Source: an uncultured Cytophagales bacterium
Lineage (GTDB): Bacteria > Bacteroidota > Bacteroidia > Cytophagales > Thermonemataceae
Direction of reading: 5' to 3'
Assembly (NCBI GenBank): GCA_938002655.1
Contig: CALLAC010000001.1
Coordinates: 310,001 to 374,000, forward strand
Length of the DNA stretch: 64,000 nt
Below are positions 1 through 8,471 of the stretch, piece after piece. Both the position numbers and the translations under genes were made by a program. The notes under the pieces were generated by a model, which saw only the letters and a list, made by a program, of their open reading frames with translations, had not been told where the DNA came from and searched no databases. The stretch's first letter is position 1. The number at the start of each line of letters is the position of its first letter.

Positions 1-1513
1 CAGGACGCATTTGTGGGAAAAATATCACTTCTTGAATAGAAGGTTGGTTAGTCATTATCATTGTGAGCCTATCAATACCAATACCGATACCTGCTGTGGG
101 GGGCATACCATATTCCAGAGCTCGTAGGAAATCTTCGTCCATAGCCATAGCTTCTTCATCGCCACGTTCGGCAAGGCGTAGTTGCTCTTCGAAGCGTTCG
201 CGTTGGTCAATGGGGTCGTTTAGCTCAGAATAGGCATTGCAAATTTCTTTACCGTTGCAAATTACTTCAAAGCGTTCTACTAGTCCTGCTTTACTTCGGT
301 GTTTTTTAGTGAGTGGCGACATTTCAATAGGATAGTCCATGATAAATGTAGGCTGAATAAGATGTGGTTCTACTTTTTCACCGAAGATTTCATCAATGAT
401 TTTGGCTTTTCCCATAGAGCTATCTACTTCGATACCCATTTTTTGAGCTTCTTGGGTAAGCTCACTTTCAGAAAGTTTATCAATATCCAATCCTGTAAAT
501 TGGAGGATAATTTCTTGCATGGTATAGCGTTTCCAAGGGCGTTTGAAGTCGATAGTATGCTCACCTACACGTATTTGGGTAGTGCCGTGCAAGTCGAGAG
601 CCACTTTTTCAATCATTGCTTCTACGGTATCAGCCATCCAATGATAATCTTTGTAAGCTACATAAATTTCTACTTGTGTAAATTCAGGATTATGAAAACG
701 GCTCATTCCTTCGTTGCGGAAGTCTTTGGCAAACTCAAAAACCCCTTCAAAACCTCCTACAATCAGTCTTTTGAGGTAAAGTTCGTTGGCAATACGCAAA
801 TAAAGTGTCATATTCAGCGTATTGTGATAGGTGATAAAAGGACGAGCCGCCGCTCCGCCGTGTATGGGTTGGAGAATGGGCGTTTCAACCTCCAAATAAC
901 CTCTTTCTTGCAAAAACTGACGAATAGAATTTACGAGTTTGGAGCGTTTGATAAAAATTTCCTTTACGTGAGGATTAACAATCAAATCCACATAACGTTG
1001 GCGATAGCGTTGTTCGGGATCGGTGAAAGCATCGTAAATTTTGGTATTACCTTGCTCATCTTTTACTTCTTTTACAATAGGTAAAGGGCGTAAGGATTTG
1101 CAAAGTAGTTTCAAATTTTTGACATGAATAGTAGTTTCTCCTGTTTTAGTGGTAAAAACAAAACCTGCTACACCGATAATATCGCCGATGTCCAGAAGTT
1201 TCTTAAAAACAATATTGTAGAGGGTTTTATCGTCGGTGGGGCAAATTTCATCTCTTTGTACATAAATTTGTATTCTGCCTGTGGAATCTTGCAGTTCGGC
1301 GAAGGAAGCCGAGCCCATAATGCGAAAGCTCATCAGCCTGCCCGCCAAAGACACTGCTTGGTATTTTTCGGGATTTTTGGGAAAATCTTGTAAAATTTCT
1401 TGGGCATATGCTGTAACTTCAAAAGTTTCGGCAGGATAAGGGTCTATACCCATTTTCATCAATTCTTCGCGTTTTTGGCGTCTTAAAATTTCTTGTTCGC
1501 TCAAATGTTGCAT
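1..1513 (-). CDS. lysS: Lysyl-tRNA synthetase, class II (3' end cut by window)
   Basis: Charges tRNA-Lys with lysine in the cytoplasm. Translating the minus strand from the ATG at 1511-1513 gives an open frame of about 500 codons running off the window, lacking only the last few residues. Visible features are the N-terminal OB-fold anticodon-binding region ([12 protein letters not shown]), class II motif 2 (FRNEGM) and motif 3 (GIGIDRLTM). The final visible residues, MRP, match the usual ending of bacterial LysRS just before its C-terminus. It lies 87 bases downstream of queA on the same strand and may be read from that operon. Confident by motif order and length. Confidence 0.97.
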   Translation of the reverse strand, partial: MQHLSEQEILRRQKREELMKMGIDPYPAETFEVTAYAQEILQDFPKNPEKYQAVSLAGRLMSFRIMGSASFAELQDSTGRIQIYVQRDEICPTDDKTLYNIVFKKLLDIGDIIGVAGFVFTTKTGETTIHVKNLKLLCKSLRPLPIVKEVKDEQGNTKIYDAFTDPEQRYRQRYVDLIVNPHVKEIFIKRSKLVNSIRQFLQERGYLEVETPILQPIHGGAAARPFITYHNTLNMTLYLRIANELYLKRLIVGGFEGVFEFAKDFRNEGMSRFHNPEFTQVEIYVAYKDYHWMADTVEAMIEKVALDLHGTTQIRVGEHTIDFKRPWKRYTMQEIILQFTGLDIDKLSESELTQEAQKMGIEVDSSMGKAKIIDEIFGEKVEPHLIQPTFIMDYPIEMSPLTKKHRSKAGLVERFEVICNGKEICNAYSELNDPIDQRERFEEQLRLAERGDEEAMAMDEDFLRALEYGMPPTAGIGIGIDRLTMIMTNQPSIQEVIFFPQMRP

Positions 1514-1600
1514 AGCTTGTTTACAAGTTAAATAGAGATATTTTGCCACCTAAATAAGACTGCAAATTTTGGAAAAATGTTTGGAAAAAGCAAAAATGCC

Positions 1601-2803
1601 TTACCAAGAATATGGTAAAAGTAAAGACGAATCGCCATAGCTGAGAAAGCGATAATTGTTTTGCAAAGCGTGCTGATAGATTTTTCGCCAATCTTCGCCT
1701 ACAAATGCCGCAACAAGTAAAATAAGCGTAGTTTGAGGTAGGTGAAAGTTGGTTATCAAGCCTTTACATACCTTGAATTGGTAGCGGGGGTAGATAAAAA
1801 TTTCGGTACTGCCTTGCAATTCAGTGAGTTTATGTTTCTGCAAGAGTTCTTTAATTGCCTGTAAAGCCTCTAACAACGATGGTTGTTTGCTTTCAGGAAT
1901 TTCATAAGGAGTTTGCTGTTTGATTTGCAAAATTGGAGTTTGTGTTTTACCTAAAATAATTTCTGTTCCGAACCAATACAAACTTTCAAGCGTACGCATA
2001 GAAGTTGTGCCTACGGGTATAATCGTTCTATGAACATTGTTTATTAAGTTTTCAATATTTTGTAAAGAAACCAACAAACGCTCTGCGTGCATAGTATGGT
2101 CTTGAAAATTAACTACTTTAATGGGTTGAAATGTGCCTGCTCCTACGTGTAATGTGAGAAAATCGTAAGGTATTTTCTTGGTTTCTAAATCTTTGAAAAC
2201 ATTTTCTGTAAAGTGTAAACTTGCCGTTGGGGCGGCGACTGCTCCTTCTTTCTGAGCAAAAATGGTCTGATAACGCTCTTTATCTTTTTCGTTTACATCT
2301 CTTTTTATGTAGGGGGGTAAAGGGATTTTGCCTAATTGCTCAATGATTTCGGCGAAACAGATGTGTTCCTTATCCCATTCAAAAAGTACTTGGGTTTCTT
2401 TTTGTAGTGTTGCTTTGAACTGTATGGGCTCATTTTTGAGGGAGAATTCGTACAAGATAGGCTCTTTGAAACGCTTTTTATTTCCTATCATGCATTCCCA
2501 TAGGCATTGCTTACGAGCTTGCATTGCACTAGCAACTATGCGAGAAGGTAAAAGAGGTTCAAGCAAGAAAATTTCAATCCAAGCTCCCGAGGGCTTTTGC
2601 AAAAGCAATCGTGCAGGAATAACTTTGGTGTTGTTGAAAACTAAAAAACTATCTTGGGGTAAAAGTTGGGGTAATTCATAAAAAACATGGTCTTTGATGA
2701 GGCGTTTTTCATAGTAGAGAAGTTTGGCTTGGTCACGTTGGGGTAGGGGTTCTTGGGCAATTCGTTCGGTAGGAAGGGGATAATCAAAATCGGATAGTTG
2801 CAT
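1601..2803 (-). CDS. queA: S-adenosylmethionine:tRNA ribosyltransferase-isomerase, paralogue 1
   Basis: QueA transfers and isomerises the ribosyl group of SAM onto 7-aminomethyl-7-deazaguanine in tRNA, making epoxyqueuosine. The 400-residue protein has the family hallmarks FNNTKVIPARL near residue 56, GAVAAPTASLHFT near 190, HVGAGTFQPI near 218 and the C-terminal ITNFHLPQTTL and SYGDSSLLL. It is longer than the E. coli enzyme (about 356 residues). The start is the ATG at 2801-2803. It is the third gene of a minus-strand run nif3 - zinc ribbon - queA. A second QueA homologue lies at 23928-24980; this copy has the more canonical HVGAGTF motif. Family assignment is sure, but which copy makes queuosine is not. 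Confidence 0.9.
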   Translation of the reverse strand: MQLSDFDYPLPTERIAQEPLPQRDQAKLLYYEKRLIKDHVFYELPQLLPQDSFLVFNNTKVIPARLLLQKPSGAWIEIFLLEPLLPSRIVASAMQARKQCLWECMIGNKKRFKEPILYEFSLKNEPIQFKATLQKETQVLFEWDKEHICFAEIIEQLGKIPLPPYIKRDVNEKDKERYQTIFAQKEGAVAAPTASLHFTENVFKDLETKKIPYDFLTLHVGAGTFQPIKVVNFQDHTMHAERLLVSLQNIENLINNVHRTIIPVGTTSMRTLESLYWFGTEIILGKTQTPILQIKQQTPYEIPESKQPSLLEALQAIKELLQKHKLTELQGSTEIFIYPRYQFKVCKGLITNFHLPQTTLILLVAAFVGEDWRKIYQHALQNNYRFLSYGDSSLLLPYSW

Positions 2804-2828
2804 TGAACACAGAAATATTTTAATTTCG

Positions 2829-2854
2829 CCCCTCTCTGTTGCAGTAAAGAGGGG
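2829..2854 (-). other. Intergenic hairpin between the zinc-ribbon gene and queA
   Basis: A perfect 7-bp stem (CCCCTCT at 2829-2835 and AGAGGGG at 2848-2854) with a 12-nt loop lies in the 60-base gap upstream of queA. No T-run follows on the minus strand, so it is more likely a processing or stability element than a terminator. Its function is unknown. Confidence 0.35.
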
Positions 2855-2863
2855 AAAATGGGG

Positions 2864-3664
2864 TTACACCTCTTCATTAATTTTTTTAAGTCCTCTTTTA
2901 CGGGTAGTTTTTTCTTCGGCGGGTTGTGTTATTTCTTCTACACCTGCCAGTATTCTTCCGCAATGCTCGCAAACGATAATTTTTTTCTTTTCGCGAATAT
3001 CTACCTGTCTTTGTGGAGGTACCATACTATAACAGCCGCCGCAAGCATCTCTTCGGACTAGTACTACTGCCAGCCCATTGGAAGAGTTTTTACGAATTTT
3101 TTCATATGAAGTCAACAAGCGTTCATCAATTTGTTTTCTTTGTTTTTCTCTTTGTACCAAAAGGTTTTTTTCTTCTTCTTCGCTTTCTTCAATGAGTTGG
3201 GTAAGTTCTTTTTGTTTTTCTTCTAAAAACTTTTTACGTTCGGCCAATATATTTTTTACGTTTTCAATTTCGGCTTTTTTAGCATCAATTTTTTCTTTGG
3301 CTTCTTTAGTTTTTTTGTCGCAAAGCACTATTTCCAGTTCTTCTGATTCAATTTCTTTGGCGAGGGCTTCGTATTCGCGATTATTTTTTACATTCATTTG
3401 TTGCCCTTTGTACTTATCAATGAGTTTTTCGGCTTCTTTTTTTCGGTTTTTCATTTCGCTAATTAACTGCTCCCATTCTTTAATTTGCTCTTCAAAGCGT
3501 TGGATGCGTGTTTGATAGCCTGCAATTTCATCTTCAAGGTCTTGTACTTCGTTGGGTAGATCACCACGTAAGCGTTTTATACTATCTAGTTCGCTATCAA
3601 TTTGTTGTAGCTTTAAGAGAGCTTCTAATTTTTGCTCAATGCTTTTTTCCGCTATTTGTGCCAT
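2864..3664 (-). CDS. Coiled-coil protein with C4-type zinc ribbon
   Basis: 266 residues. Residues about 8-195 form a long charged coiled coil (CdsZ/DUF164-like), followed by a C-terminal zinc ribbon with Cys208, Cys211, Cys232 and Cys235 (CGGC and CEHC). The last 20 residues are basic. The family is widespread, and some members are proposed to act in nucleic-acid or ribosome-linked processes, but no firm function can be given. The start ATG at 3662-3664 gives the expected MAQIAEK N-terminus. It lies 31 bases after the Nif3-family gene; from my knowledge of the group this pairing is common in Bacteroidota and suggests co-transcription. Confidence 0.88.
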   Translation of the reverse strand: MAQIAEKSIEQKLEALLKLQQIDSELDSIKRLRGDLPNEVQDLEDEIAGYQTRIQRFEEQIKEWEQLISEMKNRKKEAEKLIDKYKGQQMNVKNNREYEALAKEIESEELEIVLCDKKTKEAKEKIDAKKAEIENVKNILAERKKFLEEKQKELTQLIEESEEEEKNLLVQREKQRKQIDERLLTSYEKIRKNSSNGLAVVLVRRDACGGCYSMVPPQRQVDIREKKKIIVCEHCGRILAGVEEITQPAEEKTTRKRGLKKINEEV

Positions 3665-3695
3665 AAAAATTGGAATTTTGTTTCAAAACGCAAAA

Positions 3696-4793
3696 TTAGT
3701 AAAAATAATTGACAGGATTGGTAGAAATTTGGGAAATTTTTACAGAAACATTACAATTTTTTTCTTTCAGTAATTGAGCAAGTAAGTTTTTGGTGCAATT
3801 TTCACTTTCATAATGTCCTATATCGGCAAGGAGAATTTGCCCCTCTGCATCAAAAAATTCGTGGTATTTTACATCTGCTGTAATAAAAGCATCCGCATTT
3901 TGAGCAATAGCTTTTTTCAGCAAGAAAAGCCCACTACCGCCGCACAAAGCTACCTTGCGAATAGGTCTGTTGAGGAAAGCAGTATGCCTAATAACATTGA
4001 GTTGCATCTTTTCTTTCAGAAATGCTAAAAAAGAGAGCTCGTCCATTGCTGTTTCCAGTGTACCAATAGCACCTGCTCCTAGTTCTTGATTTTCGTTTTC
4101 TAAAAGATGCAAATAGTAAGCTATTTCTTCGTAAGGGTGGGCTTTGCGAAGAGCCTTGAAAATATTATTTTTTACGTGAATAGGAAAAATGACTTCTATG
4201 CGTGTTTCGGGAGCTTGCTCCAAATGCCCTTGCGTGCCTGCAAAGGGCTTGGCTTTTTCGTTGGGGCGATATGTGCCAATGCCTTCCAAGCGAAAGCTAC
4301 AATCTTGATAGTTGCCGATTTGCCCTGCCCCTGCTTGCCAAAGTGCCTCTAAAACTTGCTGGGTGTACTCGTGTGGGCAAAAGGTGGTGAGTTTGTAAAG
4401 ATTTTGCGTAGTGGGGGCTAAAACTCTGACATCTTGCAAGCTCAAAATAGAAGCTATCTGAAAATTTACCCCTCCCATCACGTTATCCAAATTGGTATGA
4501 ATGGCGTATAAGGCAATATTATGCTGAATGGCTTTGATGAGCACGCGTTCTACATAATTTTTCCCTGTTAGGGTTTTGAGCGGCTTGAACACAACAGGGT
4601 GATGAGCAACGATGAGATTACAATTTTCGCTAATAGCTTCGTCCAAAATAGATTCTGTGATGTCCAAACTTATCAAAATGCCTGTAATGTTTTCCTCTAA
4701 ATTGCCATAAATTAAACCTGAATTATCGTAATTTTCCTGATAAATTGTGGGTGCCAAGCCTTCTAAAAGGTTTATTACTTCTCTGATTAGCAT
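3696..4793 (-). CDS. Nif3-like dinuclear metal-centre protein (YbgI/DUF34 family)
   Basis: 365 residues, the long form of the Nif3/YbgI family, in which an extra domain of about 100 residues (PII/CutA-like, here roughly residues 125-225) is inserted between the two metal-binding halves. The metal ligands are visible as IVAHHPVVF near residue 60, HTNLDN near 100, and the C-terminal DIGHYESE block. Members form hexameric toroids with a two-metal site. They are often annotated GTP cyclohydrolase 1 type 2, but a general role in metal handling is more likely. It is the first gene of the run with the zinc-ribbon protein and queA. The ATG at 4791-4793 gives the usual N-terminus (MLIREVINLLE). Confidence 0.9.
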   Translation of the reverse strand: MLIREVINLLEGLAPTIYQENYDNSGLIYGNLEENITGILISLDITESILDEAISENCNLIVAHHPVVFKPLKTLTGKNYVERVLIKAIQHNIALYAIHTNLDNVMGGVNFQIASILSLQDVRVLAPTTQNLYKLTTFCPHEYTQQVLEALWQAGAGQIGNYQDCSFRLEGIGTYRPNEKAKPFAGTQGHLEQAPETRIEVIFPIHVKNNIFKALRKAHPYEEIAYYLHLLENENQELGAGAIGTLETAMDELSFLAFLKEKMQLNVIRHTAFLNRPIRKVALCGGSGLFLLKKAIAQNADAFITADVKYHEFFDAEGQILLADIGHYESENCTKNLLAQLLKEKNCNVSVKISQISTNPVNYFY

Positions 4794-4847
4794 AAAGCTA
4801 AAATTTAAGTTTTGAAAGCAGATGTAATTTTTCTTTGTTTTTTATAA

Positions 4848-4877
4848 TTGCTTGAAACAATAATTTTGTTAGCTTTG
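4848..4877 (+). promoter_or_regulatory. Bacteroidota-type promoter of the siaC-like gene
   Basis: TTG at 4848-4850, 19 bases, then TAGCTTTG at 4870-4877, matching the -33 TTG / -7 TAnnTTTG consensus of Bacteroidota. The start codon of the following gene is 40 bases further on. A second -7-like box, TAATTTTG, is at 4861-4868. Confidence 0.6.
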
Positions 4878-4917
4878 CAAAAATAGAAAAAATTTACTTC
4901 TGCAAAATTGCCTCGCT

Positions 4918-5304
4918 ATGGAAAACTTAGTAATCAAAGCTACCGAACAAACCGCCGATGTAGTGCTGAATGCTAATATAGGTAAAATTGAGTTTTCAGG
5001 GGTTTCTATTCCCGAAGACTCCTACTCGTTTTTTACACCTATTTTGCGTTGGCTTGATGCGTACATAGAAAAAGCACCCACCAAAACCGTAGCATCTTTC
5101 AATATAATGTATTGCAATACGAGCTCTTCTATGTATATTTCTGAAATTTTACGTAAACTTCGTAAGCTCAAAACTGCGGGCAAAGAAGTAGAAATACATT
5201 GGTACTACGAAGAAGACGATGACGATATGCGGCTTTTGGGTGAAGATTTTAAACGCATTAGTCAATTGAATTTCAAGATTTTAGTAGCTCCTTCGGCTAT
5301 TTAA
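4918..5304 (+). CDS. SiaC-family regulatory phosphoprotein (DUF1987)
   Basis: 128 residues, matching the SiaC family across its length: a PEDSYSFFTPILRWLD motif near residue 32, CNTSSSMY near 66, and WYYEEDDDDM near 96. In Pseudomonas SiaC is phosphorylated by the kinase SiaB on Thr68, dephosphorylated by the PP2C phosphatase SiaA, and in its unphosphorylated form activates a diguanylate cyclase. Here Thr68 falls in the conserved NTSSS motif at the same number. No SiaB kinase is adjacent; a SpoIIE-type phosphatase lies at 38839. The gene stands alone with its own promoter, and its 3' end overlaps the convergent acyl-CoA synthetase gene by 8 bases. Confidence 0.87.
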   Translation: MENLVIKATEQTADVVLNANIGKIEFSGVSIPEDSYSFFTPILRWLDAYIEKAPTKTVASFNIMYCNTSSSMYISEILRKLRKLKTAGKEVEIHWYYEEDDDDMRLLGEDFKRISQLNFKILVAPSAI

Positions 5305-6781
5305 GCAATTTTTTTAGTTCGGATTTTACTACTTTTCCCATAGCGTTACGAGGAAAATCCTCTACAAAAAGAATTTGAGAAGGAATTTTATAGTGGGCAA
5401 ATATTTCTTTCAGCCAATTTTTAAGAGCAACTTCATCAAGCTCTTTACTTTTAGGAATTACAAATGCAACAATTTTCTCACCTTTATCCTCATCATCAAT
5501 GCCAACTACCGTACAATCGTTGATTTGTGGGTGTTGGCGTAAAGTTTCCTCAATTTCAATAGCTGAAACTTTGTACCCAGCGGTTTTGATAATATCGGTA
5601 GATTTTCTGCCTAAAATTTTGAAATATCCCTCTTCATCTTGCAAAGCAATATCACCCGTTCTGAAAAAGCCATCATCGGTAAAACTTTCTTGGGTGGCTT
5701 CTGCTCTATTCCAATAACCTACAAAAACATTATCACCCTTTACCTGTATTTCGCCTGCTTGTCCCTCTTGTACAGATTGGTTGTTTTCATCAACCAAACG
5801 CACTTGAATATTAGGTAAAGGCACACCTACAAAACCTGCTTTTCTTTTGCCGTGCAAAGGGTTGCTGATAGCCATTCCTATTTCACTCATTCCATAACGC
5901 TCCAACAGAAAATGCCCACTGATTTTTTGCCATTCTTCTAAAATGCTTACAGGCAAAGCCGCTGAACCCGAAATCATCAGACGCATAGATTTACAAGCGT
6001 TTTGCATAGCAATTTTTTCTTTTTCATCTGCTTTATGCCATTCATCGATAAGTCGTTTGTAAATTGTAGGCACTGCCATAAATACCGAAAAAGGTTCTTG
6101 TTGCCACATCTGCCAAACTTTTTGTGCATGAAATTTGGGTAAAAAAACGACCTCTGCTCCTGCGTACAAAGCACAATGCAAAGCATTCACAATGCCGTGA
6201 ATATGATGCAAAGGAAGTACGTGTAAGATTTTATCTGTGTTTTTCCATTCCCAAGCCTTGACTAGCGTTTCAATTTGAAATCTTAAATTTTTGTGCGTGA
6301 GTACTACACCTTTAGGCTTGCCCGTTGTGCCAGAAGTATAAATCATTAAAGCAGGGCTTTCTGAATCTATTTTAGGCAGTGTAGGAAAACTTTGTAAATT
6401 TTCTGAACATTGTTCAATTTCTTGCCAAGTAATGCTTGGTATAGAAAAACTTTCGGAAGCGAAATGATTGTACAACACAACAAGAGAAGCACTGCTATCT
6501 TGGATAAAATATTCCATTTCGGCTTTGGGGTGTAAAGGCGAAAGAGGAACAGCTACACCACCTGATAGCCAAATGCCCCATTGCACAGCTGCGTATTCTT
6601 TGCAAGAAGGGAACAAATAGGCAATTCTTTGATTTTGTAAGTGCTGTTCTTGTTGTTTGTTGAGCAAAAAGAAAGCTACTTGTTGGGCTTTGTAGAAAAG
6701 TTCCTGATACGTATACGAGCCCTGCTCGTCTCGTAGAGCAATTTTTGTGGCAAAGGTTCTTGTTTCTTCAAACCAAAGCAT
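5297..6781 (-). CDS. Acyl-CoA synthetase, ACSF3/malonyl-CoA synthetase-like
   Basis: 494-residue ANL-superfamily ligase that activates a carboxylic acid as an acyl-adenylate and then a CoA thioester. Motifs: the P-loop IYTSGTTGKPKG at about 147-158, ERYGMSEIGMA, the TGDIA/GRKSTDIIK hinge region, and the catalytic lysine K483 in NAMGK. The runs FMAVPTIYKRL, LMISGSAALP and ERYGMSEIGMA resemble human ACSF3 and bacterial MatB-type malonyl/methylmalonyl-CoA synthetases more than long-chain FadD, so malonate or a related short dicarboxylate is the best guess. It is divergent from guaA, with an 86-base shared upstream region. The tail overlaps siaC by 8 bases. Confidence 0.85.
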   Translation of the reverse strand: MLWFEETRTFATKIALRDEQGSYTYQELFYKAQQVAFFLLNKQQEQHLQNQRIAYLFPSCKEYAAVQWGIWLSGGVAVPLSPLHPKAEMEYFIQDSSASLVVLYNHFASESFSIPSITWQEIEQCSENLQSFPTLPKIDSESPALMIYTSGTTGKPKGVVLTHKNLRFQIETLVKAWEWKNTDKILHVLPLHHIHGIVNALHCALYAGAEVVFLPKFHAQKVWQMWQQEPFSVFMAVPTIYKRLIDEWHKADEKEKIAMQNACKSMRLMISGSAALPVSILEEWQKISGHFLLERYGMSEIGMAISNPLHGKRKAGFVGVPLPNIQVRLVDENNQSVQEGQAGEIQVKGDNVFVGYWNRAEATQESFTDDGFFRTGDIALQDEEGYFKILGRKSTDIIKTAGYKVSAIEIEETLRQHPQINDCTVVGIDDEDKGEKIVAFVIPKSKELDEVALKNWLKEIFAHYKIPSQILFVEDFPRNAMGKVVKSELKKLLK

Positions 6782-6808
6782 AGATGAGAAGTTTTTTCAA
6801 TAAGAAGG

Positions 6809-6816
6809 CAAAAATA
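6809..6816 (-). promoter_or_regulatory. -7 element upstream of the acyl-CoA synthetase gene
   Basis: On the minus strand TATTTTTG (TAnnTTTG) lies 27 bases upstream of the ATG at 6779-6781. No clear -33 element is at the usual distance, so support is moderate. Confidence 0.4.
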
Positions 6817-6838
6817 GCAAGTTTTATTTGAATTTGTG

Positions 6839-6846
6839 TATCTTTG
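6839..6846 (+). promoter_or_regulatory. -7 element of guaA
   Basis: TATCTTTG, a full TAnnTTTG match, ends 21 bases before the guaA ATG at 6868. It forms a back-to-back promoter pair with the divergent acyl-CoA synthetase gene. The -33 element is not clear. Confidence 0.5.
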
Positions 6847-6867
6847 CCCCTCAATAGTTTTGCAACA

Positions 6868-8394
6868 ATGGATAAAATCATTATCTTAGATTTTGGCTCG
6901 CAATATACGCAACTCATTGCCCGCAGAATACGAGAATTGAACGTTTTTTGCGAAATTTATCCTTTTCATCATTTGCCAACAATTGGTCCAGAAATAAAAG
7001 GAGTTATTCTTTCAGGTAGTCCTTGTTCTGTAAGAGATAAGAATGCCCCCGATATAGATTTGCAAGCTATCCGTAAAAAAGTCCCTATTTTAGGCATCTG
7101 CTACGGAGCTCAGCTGCTCGCTCAGAAATTGGGCGGTAATGTAGAACCTTCGGCTACACGGGAGTACGGGCGAGCCAATCTTACTGAATTTGATGCAGAA
7201 AATCCGCTTTTTCATCATATTTCGCCTCATTCGCAAGTATGGATGAGCCACGGCGATACAATTACACAAATAGCCACAGATTTTACAATAATTGCTCGCA
7301 CCGAAAGCATACCCGTTGCGGCTTTTCAAGTACAAAACGAAGCAACTTTTGGCTTGCAATTTCACCCCGAAGTTACACACTCTTTGGAAGGAAAGCAGAT
7401 TTTACAGAATTTCGTTTTAGAGATTTGTGGCTGTCAGCCTACGTGGACACCTACGTCTTTTATTCAGAACAGTGTGGAGGCTCTAAAACAGGAATTAGGA
7501 AATGATAAAGTAGTATTAGGCCTTTCGGGCGGAGTGGATTCGAGCGTAGCGGCTTTACTTTTACACAAAGCTATTGGAAAAAACCTGTATTGCATTTTGG
7601 TAGATAATGGACTTTTGCGTAAAAATGAATTTGAAAGCGTACTACACTCTTACCAAGATATAGGCTTGAACGTAAAAGGCGTTGATGCTAAAACTGAATT
7701 TTACCAAGCCCTTGTAGGAATCACCGACCCCGAAGCTAAACGTAAAGCCATTGGAAAAACATTTATTGATGTCTTTGAGCGGGAAGCCCACCAAATAAAA
7801 AATGTCAAATGGCTTGCACAAGGTACAATTTACCCCGATGTAATTGAAAGCGTAAGCGTTTCAGGACCTTCGGCAACTATCAAATCACATCACAATGTAG
7901 GCGGTTTGCCCGAAAAAATGAATTTGAAAGTAGTTGAACCAATCAAAATGCTGTTCAAAGATGAAGTCAGAAATATTGGCAAAGAATTAGGCTTGCCTAT
8001 CAATATTTTACATCGCCACCCTTTTCCTGGACCAGGGCTTGCTATTCGTATTTTAGGAGAAGTCACTGCCGAAAAGGTGAGCCTTTTGCAAGAGGTAGAT
8101 GCTATTTTTATTGAAGGATTGAAAAAAGCCGAACTCTATGATTCCGTATGGCAAGCAGGAGCTATTTTGCTACCCATTCAGAGTGTAGGTGTAATGGGCG
8201 ATGAACGTACTTACGAACGAGTAGTGGCTTTGCGTGCTGTTACGAGTACAGATGGAATGACTGCCGACTGGGCAAGATTGCCTTATGAATTTTTAGCTCA
8301 AATTTCCAACCAAATCATCAACCAAGTGAAAGGAGTGAATAGAGTAGTATTGGATATTTCTTCCAAGCCTCCTGCTACTATTGAATGGGAATAG
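6868..8394 (+). CDS. guaA: GMP synthase (glutamine-hydrolysing)
   Basis: Converts XMP to GMP with glutamine and ATP, the last step of guanine nucleotide synthesis. The 508-residue protein has an N-terminal class I amidotransferase domain ([17 protein letters not shown], nucleophile motif GICYGAQ, QFHPEV), a PP-loop ATP-pyrophosphatase domain ([13 protein letters not shown]) and the C-terminal dimerisation domain ending KPPATIEWE. The ATG at 6868 was preferred over an in-frame TTG at 6844 because it gives the family N-terminus [12 protein letters not shown] and lies just past a -7 promoter box. All domains are complete. Confidence 0.98.
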   Translation: MDKIIILDFGSQYTQLIARRIRELNVFCEIYPFHHLPTIGPEIKGVILSGSPCSVRDKNAPDIDLQAIRKKVPILGICYGAQLLAQKLGGNVEPSATREYGRANLTEFDAENPLFHHISPHSQVWMSHGDTITQIATDFTIIARTESIPVAAFQVQNEATFGLQFHPEVTHSLEGKQILQNFVLEICGCQPTWTPTSFIQNSVEALKQELGNDKVVLGLSGGVDSSVAALLLHKAIGKNLYCILVDNGLLRKNEFESVLHSYQDIGLNVKGVDAKTEFYQALVGITDPEAKRKAIGKTFIDVFEREAHQIKNVKWLAQGTIYPDVIESVSVSGPSATIKSHHNVGGLPEKMNLKVVEPIKMLFKDEVRNIGKELGLPINILHRHPFPGPGLAIRILGEVTAEKVSLLQEVDAIFIEGLKKAELYDSVWQAGAILLPIQSVGVMGDERTYERVVALRAVTSTDGMTADWARLPYEFLAQISNQIINQVKGVNRVVLDISSKPPATIEWE

Positions 8395-8471
8395 AGGAAA
8401 AGTAACAAAATATGAAAAGCACGTAATGGATATCTACACACGTGTGCGATAAAAACTTTGCCGAATACGAG

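Noticed and set aside
299-1084. Long + strand open frame opposite lysS
   Set aside because: It is antisense to a fully conserved lysyl-tRNA synthetase and has no recognisable domain; it is a shadow of the coding bias.
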